DNA from: Enchytraeus crypticus
Taxonomy: Eukaryota; Annelida; Clitellata; Enchytraeida; Enchytraeidae
DNA length: 64,000 nucleotides
Assembly (NCBI GenBank): GCA_905160935.1
Contig: CAJHZI010000706.1
Span: 124,001 to 188,000 of the forward strand
Direction: 5' to 3'
Of this stretch, positions 55,596 to 64,000 are shown one piece after another. A program made the position numbers and the translations under genes. A model generated the notes under the pieces. That model made no database searches. It was not told the origin of the DNA and was given only the letters and a program-made list of their open reading frames with translations. Numbering within the stretch: position 1 is the first letter of the stretch; each line of letters opens with the position of its first letter.

Positions 55596-55986
55596 AAGAA
55601 GAAGAAGAGATCTGATAGAGATTTGATAGAGATCTGATAGAGATCTGATGGAGATCTGATTTTATGTTTCAGTTGGAGGAAGTAGAAGGCCTAAGTTCAC
55701 GACGTAACCTGTGATGTTAGACTTTCATCTCCCTTTAGATGCTATTCCACACATGGCGTGGAGACTCGATAGCATCGCTTCACTGTGATGTCTTTAACTA
55801 GCTAACGATTAATTGTCATAGAATTTTCATGATTGTGTTCTTCAATAGCAGCAGACTTGGTCTTTCTAATTCTCCTAAGCGATTAGCTTTTAACTATGTG
55901 TAATGTAATTGGTATTGTATAAGCAGACTTTGTTAGGAATCGATGGGATCTCTTAGAGCTTTGCATTTCAAGCAAGCTTTCGTGTA

Positions 55987-56683
55987 AAGCTACGTCAGTT
56001 TCCTCACTCGAAAGCGATGTCAGTGACGGGCGAGCCCATGAAATGAACCCCGCACATACTGATCCGCCGTCGAGTATCTTACCGACTTCACCACTGGCTC
56101 CAGCCGGGTGGGTTATCAGTATTTGATAAAGATAACCCGACTCCAATTTTACTCCAATGCGACCAATGTACTGACTCAGATATAGAGTTTGCTTGTGCTT
56201 CAAATTGTGAAATTAATTAAAATTAACTCGAAATTAACTCGAAAGCCATGTCAGTGACGGGCGAGCCCATGAAATGAACCCCGCACATACTGATCCGCCG
56301 TCGAGTATCTTACCGACTTCACCACTGGCTCCAGCCTGGTGGGTTATCAGTATTTGATAAAGATATCCCGACTCCAATTTTACTCCAATGCGACCAATGT
56401 ACTGACTCAGATATAGAGTTTGCTTGTGCTTCAAATTGTGAAATTAATTAAAATTAACTCGAAATTAACTCGAAAGCGATGTCAGTGACGGGCGAGCCCA
56501 TGAAATGAACCCCGCACATACTGATCCGCCGTCGAGTATCTTACCGACTTCACCACTGGCTCCAGCCGGGTGGGTTATCAGTATTTGATAAAGATATCCC
56601 GACTCCAATTTTACTCCAATGCGACCAATGTACTGACTCAGATATAGAGTTTGCTTGTGCTTCAAATTGTGAAATTAATTAAA
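55987..56683 (-). repeat. Three tandem copies of a 231-bp unit, each carrying a SINE A copy
   Basis: The same phrase (GTCAGTGACGGGCGAGCCCA) starts at 56019, 56250 and 56481, i.e. every 231 bases. Each unit holds a minus-strand SINE A plus about 110 bases of flank (GGGTTATCAGTATTTGATAA ... CTTCAAATTGTGAAATTAAT). Copies are nearly identical, so the triplication is recent. The short open frames here are repeats of each other, not genes. Confidence 0.85.
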
Positions 56684-57537
56684 ATCTAATTATACATGTA
56701 GAATTATTAGCTTTAGTTATTGCAAACCTATTGACAGGTGTCTTTGACATTGAATATTGTGTGATAACTGCCTATTAGCACACATTTAACTTGTGTTGTG
56801 TCTGATGAAACTTAAAGAGATAATTTATGAAAAGAAATAATTTAATATAACCAATGGTTCACAATTATTTTCGTTTGGTGGTTATTTTGTCGTCTGGTTC
56901 AGTTTTGTCTGTCCTCTTTGAAATAGCATGTCCAAGAACTTTCACATGCTAACGAATATCGTAAATATTAACGAATACTTAACGTCTGATTCGTCATCAC
57001 TGGTGAACTTAACTGAGGTTCACATCATTATAGTATTTCTTGTTGTGTAGAAGTTGTTGTTGTTGCTCGTGTATATTACATTAACATTAAATAATATCAA
57101 TATTGTGTTCAATAGCGTTTTTTTAAATTTTTAACTGATCGTATCCTAAATATTTTATGATATTTCAATACCTAGTAGGACAATGAGGAAAAAGATTGTA
57201 TGATTTCTTGTACAAAAGTTTATTATATACAACTTTTCATATAAACAAGTTTTCTAAGTAAAGTCATTCCTTTTGGAGCACTTACAGCGATTATTGATTT
57301 AAATACTGTCCATTCCCAGTCCATGCAATCCCGGGACTCTGGTTCAGAGTCTGATCCCGTACATCTCTGTGCTAAAACCTCTTCAGAGGTATTGTACTGG
57401 TTGAATCTCTCAATATCTTTTCATCAGGCTCTTAACTAAAACCAATTAATATTAATCAAATCATACAGACTTCATGTCAACATGTCAAATTTATACATAG
57501 CCTATGTATAACCCTGAACATGCAATTAGCATATAAT

Positions 57538-59470
57538 TTACTTGTTCTTATGTTTATCATATTTATTTTTAAAGGCATTCACTGATTCTGCTTCCACAAT
57601 TTCGCTTGGCAAACTATTCCAAGCATTTATAACTCTCTGACTAAAGAAAAATTTCCTTAAATCTAGTCTACTTCTACATTTACTAAGTTTATAAATATGT
57701 CCCCTTGTGTTTCTGTTGTTTGATAAATTAAACCAAATACTATGGTTAACTTTGCTGAAGCCTTTGAGTATCTTAAAGACTTCTATTAAATCTCCTCTAG
57801 TTCTTCTCTAACTTAAAGAGGTTAATCCTACGAATTTTAATCTATTCTCATAACTACGTTTTTGACAGTCAAATACCAGCCTTGTTGCTCTGGCTTGTAC
57901 CCTTTCTAATTTATCGATATCTATCTTAAGATATGGGCACCAAGCCTGAACGCAGTATTCAAGTTTGGGCCGTACAAGAGCCTTATATAGCCTTATCAAA
58001 ATATCTTTATTTCTACATGCAATTGTTCTTTTAATCATTCTTAATACACAATTAGCACTATTTACAACTTTATTACAATTTTCACTAAATTTAAAAGAGC
58101 TATCCACAAAGACTCATAAATCCCTCTCACTGTTTGTGAATTTTAGTTTTATATTGTTCACTGTATACTCAGTTTCTAAATTATTATTCCCTATATGCAT
58201 AACTCTACATTTCTCAGCATTGAACTCCATTAGCCAATCCCTAGACCAGTTCTGTAATATTTTTATATCATACTTTAAAATCTCAGCATCTTCAATGTTG
58301 TGTACTATCTTTGCTACTTTAGAATCATCTGTAAATTTACTAAATTTAGATACAATATCTATGTCAATGTCATTGATGTAAACTAAAAATAATAGAGGTC
58401 CTAAATCAGAGCCCTGTGGTACACCACTCTTCATTGCTGCCCATTCCGAGAACTCGTCCTCGACACACACCCTTTGTTTTCTATTACTTAACCAATTACC
58501 TATCCACTTTAAAATTGTGCCCTTTATTCCATGTACTTCCAACTTACTAAGTAATCTTTTATGTGGAACTTTATCAAACACTTTAGCAAAGTAAGTCTAG
58601 ATATAAAATATCAGTGCTATTTTTATTATCTACTTCCTTTGTAATATATTCTAAAAAATCTAGCAAATTAGTTAAACAAGAACGTCCACTAATAAAACTA
58701 TGTGGACTATTTCTAATTAAGTTATATTCTTCCAAGAAACTAATTATTTTATCCTTAATAATGCTTTCAAATGTCTTACCAATTATACTTGTTAAGCTTA
58801 TAGGCCTATAATTTTCTGCTTTATCCCTATTTCCCTTTTTATGTATTGGTATAACATTGGCATTCTTAAAATCTTGAGGAACCACCCCTGTTTTCATTAA
58901 AGCTTTTAGTAGGTTTAATAGATCTGGTGCTAATTCATCTCTTAGCTCCGAAATCAGTTTTCCATGAATCTCATCAGGATCTTGACTTTTATTGACATTT
59001 AGCGAATTTAATTTATTTGTAACATCATCAATATCAAACTCAATAATATGTAAGGAGCATTTAAAGTTACCTTTGAAGATCCTAGCCGGTACTAGCATAT
59101 TAACTAAATCTTCTTCCACAAATACAGACGAAAAATATTTAATATTGACGTATAAAATAGTTTGCAGTATCTTCATTATCTTCTATAATGTTGTTATATT
59201 CATCTCTTAAAGGACCAATCTTTTTAATAACCTTTTTGTTAGCATTAGCATAGGCAAAAAAACTCTTTGCATCATACTTTATATTACGAGCTAGCTGTTT
59301 TTCAAATTCTAACTTGGCTTTTCTATTTTTTCTGCAACCGATTTACTAAGCTTATTCTTATATTCACAGTACAATGATGCATCATTATTACTATTTTTAT
59401 ATTAAGCCAATTTTTCATTTCTTCCTCTCTTCTAAAATGACTTTTAAAACAACGCAACTTGCGTCGTTGT
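57538..59470 (-). mobile_element. Decayed non-LTR retrotransposon (jockey/CR1-like reverse transcriptase), 5'-truncated
   Basis: On the minus strand, reading from 59470 down, there is a linker region (KQLARNIKYDAKSFFAYAN), then RT motifs VIPIHKKGNRDKAENYRPIS, SGVPQGSDLGPLLF, a palm motif FTDDS in place of FADDS, and the C-terminal thumb/connection sequence (YKALVRPKLEYC, ERVQARATRL, VINAWNSLPSEIVEAES). The frame ends at TAA 57538-57540. The copy is dead: a frameshift near 59165, a small insertion near 58582, a Gly-to-stop change near 58113 and a one-base loss near 57805. No endonuclease domain is seen, so the copy is 5'-truncated. It lies intergenic, opposite to the host genes. Confidence 0.88.
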
Positions 59471-60387
59471 TAACATTGTGTGGACGTCCCTGTTAAAATT
59501 TAACTATACTACTTGTTACCGTAGAATAAAGAAAAACCGTAGAAGTGTCAAAGGCAATCTCAACCATTTTAAACATTGAGTTCAAGAATTGCTGTGATGC
59601 CAACAACTTATTTTGCTAGCCGGGGGTAAACAATATCAGCTGATCGTTATTTAAAGGCATAAAATAATGAAGATTTTGAACATTTGCAAAAGCTTTTGAC
59701 CTATATCCAATATATCGTCATGACAAAAAATTATTAGAAATGAATTTCTATTAATTGGATGTATATTTTTGCGATGCAGAATTCTGATAAATTTTATTTC
59801 AAATCTCTTAAAGGATATTCCCCGTTCTTTAGTTTCAGGATTTCTGGAATTTGTATATCCAAATGCGCAACAATACATCATCTTAAAACCGTTTAGAGGC
59901 CGAATATCATGAAATAAATCTAAAATTACAGAAATTACTATTAAATACACATGACAACGGGGCTTTGTTTACCCTCACGATTAAATTGATCATGCTTGAA
60001 ATCAAGTCGCTCTTGTAACAAAACTAGTATCGCTGAAACAACAGTCATGCCATATCTACTTATTTTAAAGATCTTTGCTTGTGACACCTGATAACTCTGA
60101 GCTTTGTCTCTTACTAAGTGAACCAGTACAACTGAATTTAACCTTAGGAAAAAGTCATATAGTTCAGATCTATGGTTTTCATTATGAGCGACAATAAAGT
60201 TTATTTAGATTTGCTGATTATATAATTTGTTTTTTCAATTTATTTACTTTTACTGGTCATATGTTCCGAAGGGAAAGGGCCAACCTATCCCACCCCTGAC
60301 GTATTTGAGTGTATCACTGATATTTGTTGATCTGAATATTGCACATGATTGATTTTCATAAAGTTAACACTGGTCCAGGATTATAAG

Positions 60388-60390
<3 letters not shown>

Positions 60391-60463
<73 letters not shown>
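60391..60463 (+). repeat. TA microsatellite
   Basis: About 36 uninterrupted TA units. Confidence 0.95.
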
Positions 60464-60464
<1 letters not shown>

Positions 60465-60507
60465 AATATAATATAATACAATATAATACAATATAATTTT
60501 ATATATT

Positions 60508-60625
60508 TGGACTGAATTTTGGAATTGCATCGTTATTTGGACTGTTTTTTCTTTCTGCGACATGGAGTCACTTTGTTTCAATTGTGCCTGATGTTGTCAT
60601 GGGCGACAGTAGCACTCTAATTGTT
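60508..60625 (+). mobile_element. LINE 3'-end fragment
   Basis: This stretch contains the same GGACTGAATTTTGGAATTGCA ... GTAGCACTCTAATTG block as 46090-46220, truncated to the last ~120 bases and without a coding part. Confidence 0.65.
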
Positions 60626-61655
60626 TTTATAATGTTGAGTCATCTTTAATCATAACTTCATTAGTTATGGAAGTGTCGTGATGATGAAAAACGATCAGAA
60701 AGTAAACTATAAGCAGGAATCCCATTATTTATATTAAAAATATTTTATTTTTTTCATCATTAGGTGCATACTCTGTCACTTCTTATGTATACTCTGTCTA
60801 TCAAGCCAGGTTGATTCACAATCTTTCCGTCCATCTTCACTGACAGTCTTTTCTGACGATCCTGACAATGTTCTTGAAATTGTTCAACTCCAGAATCCAA
60901 AATAGCAGTCAATGTTATCACTGATGACCGCATTTATTTCATTTCTGACAATCTACTGACAATGGTTCAAGCAAGACTGATTTTAACATAAATAACAGTT
61001 TTGTCAATATGGATACCAGTTAGGAAGAAACTTGCTGTTGGAAGTAAGATGCATCTATACTTGTGTGTGTTTGTGAGTATGTGTGTGTGTATATGTTTGT
61101 ATGGGTGTATTTATAATTATATCACACACGCACAAGTTCGTTTCTAATTGGTTTATACATGCAGATGTACTAATGGAACTTTTAATTATCACTTTTTAGA
61201 TCTATATCGCCTAAGCTGTAGCCACTTTGTTGTGATAATTTATTTCGGTCTTATCTGCCATCCTTTAAGATTGTGACATTGTGACATCCAGTTTAGACCA
61301 CCCTGGATTTTTTTCTTATGCAATTCAACTCTGAAATGAAGATTTTAAGATGCTTTGGATTGTATGTTTCCCATATTGTCATCAAGGGATGTTAAGAAGC
61401 TGTATATTAGGATTTTAATTTATTCACTTCTAACATGCAATCAGATATATTTATTATAGTTTGTATATAAAATTTCGGCTAATTTAAAATTAATACTAGT
61501 CGTAAAGACTGTTACTGCTTCAATTTCAATTGTTTTCTCTTTAATTAAACTAATTATTTAAATATATTCCAGTGTACTCTGCGCCGTAGATAGTTATACA
61601 CTTATTCATAGAGGTAGTGGAAAACTAAAGACAGTGTTTTACTTGGAATAAGAAA

Positions 61656-64000
61656 ATGGCTGACAATGGAAATATATCAAAACCTAATGTTCTTGTTCTT
61701 GGAGGTTTGTTTACTCTACAAATGATATTCATTTAATTTACCTTCTATTTGGAGTATTCAGTGGTTAAAGTGGGTGAACACAGGGGAACTCAGTTCGCCT
61801 AGCTCCCATTTTTTCTCAGGTTTGATCCCCTGCTAGGGGCCCATAGTATATACTATTAGGCTAATAAATACATTACAGGGGGACCCGAAAAATTCTGAGT
61901 GACTGGGTGTATTAATATTAAAATGCCTGACCCGACATTTGATTAATTTGAGACAATAATACTGGTGCATGGTTCACGTAAGATGTGGAATGAACATTAG
62001 ACTGAGCTCTACACACACACAGCTAAATTTGACTGAAGTAAGAGAAACAACTTAATAGGTTAAGATTTCAAATATCAAATTTTACAGCATTTTGAATCTT
62101 TTGAACTCTTTAATATCAAAAATTAATTTCATATATTGTTTTTGTTGAGCTGACTAAATTTTATGTGCATGTAAGAATTTAACGTTCTATTTTCGGGCAA
62201 TTCAGTATTATTTCCATTAGTTCAGAGACTTTTCTGTTGCCACTACCAGATAGCAAAATAAGTGTGTAATTTTTGATTGAGTGTTTGTAAATAGAAAGTG
62301 TGAGATTTCAAATATATTTTTGCTATTTACAGGCATGGGTTTTATTGGACGCAATGTAGTTCACTACCTTGTGAAGAATGATTTGTGCAATATGGTAATA
62401 AACCCTACTATGCTTCTTGTGTAATTTTGAAATTATTTTATGTAATACTTATTTAATTGGCTTTCTTCATTTTAGCAAATAACGTAGTATAACCGTACTA
62501 TAAAGCCTTAAATTGCTAAAATATTCTAAAAATGGAAACATTTAAGCATGCTATTTTATTCATAATTCTGTAAAGAAATGTATGATTGTAGTTTAATTAT
62601 ATTTAAATTCTTTGTGATCGTACTTTGAAGTTTGTAATAGCTCTCAAGTAGAGTAGATATAAAATAAATGAAATGAATTTATATTTTAACTAAAAACATC
62701 TGAATTTTATCTGGAAACATTTTTGAGACAGTGATTGTTATTTTGTAGATTAGAGCAGTTGATAAGGTCATACCACAGATGGGATGGCTCAGTCCAGATC
62801 ATAAAGTAAGTGAAAATCTGTGAAATACTTGCTGTCGATCAGACTTTTTAACAACTAATGAACCACCATAGACATGATCAATCTACCCTGACCATTTTTT
62901 TTTTTTTTTCTGGCTCTCGTTTAGGACCCTACTTCTCCTCTGCAGATTTCTTTTGCAGATTGGTTTTGGTGAATTGATCTGTAGTGATGTGTGCTGTAGG
63001 GACGTCCCTGACATCATCCCTGGATGAGGAAATGAATGTTAAACCTGTATTATTATTATTATTATTGACTAGTTACTTAGAACTTCATTTTATACTTAAG
63101 ATGTCTTACAGGTGACTGTTAATGATAAATGTTGTGAGACTGTCACAATTTTCTGATTAAAATGGGCTCTGAGTTTAGGTACAGCATTTCTTTGAGTAAT
63201 TGCTCTATTTTATAACATCTCCACTCTGGGTTTGATTTTGCATTTGATTTCTTAATATTTTACGAGACACTGTATATATGAATAAATTATGAATATTTAA
63301 CTGTTGCTATTTTGTTCACAGGAGTCAATGTCCAGGGTTCAGTTCAGGCATGCTAACCTAATAAATCCAAGTAAGAGTTCTTGGGCCTATTTTACTATTG
63401 CTTTAGCCATTTCATGAAAATTTGTGCAATATATTGGAAGACCATTTTCTGTATGGTTCTTGTAGGTGATACAGGTTTATATTATACCCCAATGAATGCT
63501 TAAGTGTAGTACTTTCTAACTACATTTTGATAAGAATATTGTAGAAATGTGAGACTGTTAATCTCGGAGCTTTAGTTTTCATTTAACGTTACATGGGGAG
63601 GGCTAGGAGATTTGTCTTTAATTGGTTTTACTTTGTTCGACTGGAAGGTAGAACGTGTATTGGATCTGTGAGTCACTTGCTATACACAGCAATGATGTGA
63701 TTATTCACAAAAAGGACAAACTTAAAATAGTATCTAATAAAACCGGATAGAAAACTGGAAATCTCATCTCCAGCATTGGCTCTGCATATGAAAATAATTA
63801 AAAAAAATTTATTAATATGAATTAATAATTATTTTTTGTTCATTTGTTTTAGTGATTTATGATCTTTCTTACGTTGACATCTTGTACAACCCATTTGATT
63901 GCTTTTAAAGACTACATTTCTAGTTATTCAAGGTTTTTTCTAAATAATTTCAGGCTCAGTTGCCAGTGTGTTCCAGTTAGAGGAGGGGGGAAGCAGCGGC
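61656..64000 (+). CDS. NAD-dependent epimerase/dehydratase-like (extended SDR) protein, 5' exons only
   Basis: Exons 61656-61704, 62333-62394, 62749-62805, 63322-63370 and 63954-64000 (cut by the window edge), with consistent phases. The N-terminal sequence contains the Rossmann motif VLVLGGMGFIGRN (G-x-x-G-x-x-G), a helix HYLVKNDL, and a second strand ending in IRAVDK, whose Asp would bind the adenine ribose of NAD. HANLINP follows at the third-strand position. This pattern fits a eukaryotic family of nucleotide-sugar-epimerase-like proteins of unknown substrate. The catalytic Tyr-x3-Lys would lie beyond the window, so activity cannot be judged. A short spacer encoding about ten residues precedes the first strand, so no targeting signal is seen. 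Confidence 0.85.
62998..63065 (+). mobile_element. LINE-type 3' end with TTA tail
   Basis: GACGTCCCTGACATCATCCC ... GAGGAAATGAATGTTAAACC then a TTA tail. The same type in minus orientation is at 3281-3355 and others are at 44463-44510 and 25500-25560. Confidence 0.55.

Larger units (their letters stand above)
59471..61655. other. Non-coding region upstream of the epimerase-like gene
   Basis: No recognised exon apart from the LINE 3'-end fragment at 60508. The 59651-59950 minus-strand frame shows no similarity I know. The promoter of the gene starting at 61656 is not obvious. Confidence 0.5.

Noticed and set aside
55883-56665. Three related minus-strand frames (MKHKQTLYLSQ...)
   Set aside because: They repeat with the 231-bp unit and include SINE sequence; no independent coding sign.

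Overview
The window looks like AT-rich, intron-rich, repeat-dense nuclear DNA from an invertebrate animal. No bacterial-style gene layout is visible, and nearly all long open frames are repeat artefacts or shadows. Coding sequence is found as short exons with GT/AG boundaries whose phases join correctly. The families present (GIGYF, PKA catalytic subunit, ATXN7L3/Sgf11, an NAD-binding epimerase-like protein), together with tRNA-derived SINEs, several LINE clades and a piggyBac element, indicate a metazoan; the phylum cannot be resolved from the sequence.

Layout, all four host genes on the + strand: (1) 735-6323, the last eight exons of a GIGYF-like translational repressor, whose 5' part lies outside the window; (2) 21535-43686, a complete cAMP-dependent protein kinase catalytic subunit of ten exons (441 aa) with an unusual poly-glutamine N-terminal exon about 9.8 kb upstream of the kinase exons; (3) 47054-54853, a complete ATXN7L3/Sgf11-like SAGA deubiquitinase-module subunit of eleven exons (319 aa); (4) 61656-64000, the first five exons of an extended-SDR/epimerase-like protein that runs off the right edge. 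These are unrelated housekeeping or signalling genes, not an operon or a pathway.

Between and inside the genes are: a piggyBac-type transposon remnant with TTAA flanks inserted in a 23/58-bp tandem array (9.8-13.6 kb); a decayed non-LTR retrotransposon with reverse transcriptase on the minus strand (57.5-59.5 kb); fragments of RTE-like and CR1/L2-like LINEs; at least three tRNA-derived SINE families; a 365-bp dispersed repeat; and many micro- and minisatellites.

The most unusual pattern is that tandem repeats repeatedly abut, and often include, splice sites. At five exons the 3' splice site plus the first 13-75 bases of the exon is repeated upstream (GIGYF exons at 2254, 3055 and 5673; Sgf11 exons at 48992 and 54628). 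At several donors an array starts within a few bases of the splice site (PKA 36568, PKA 31752 and 38896, Sgf11 49904). Several acceptors have a GATT-repeat tract where a polypyrimidine tract would be expected. One of these duplications keeps the frame and could add 24 residues; another makes a plausible alternative last exon.
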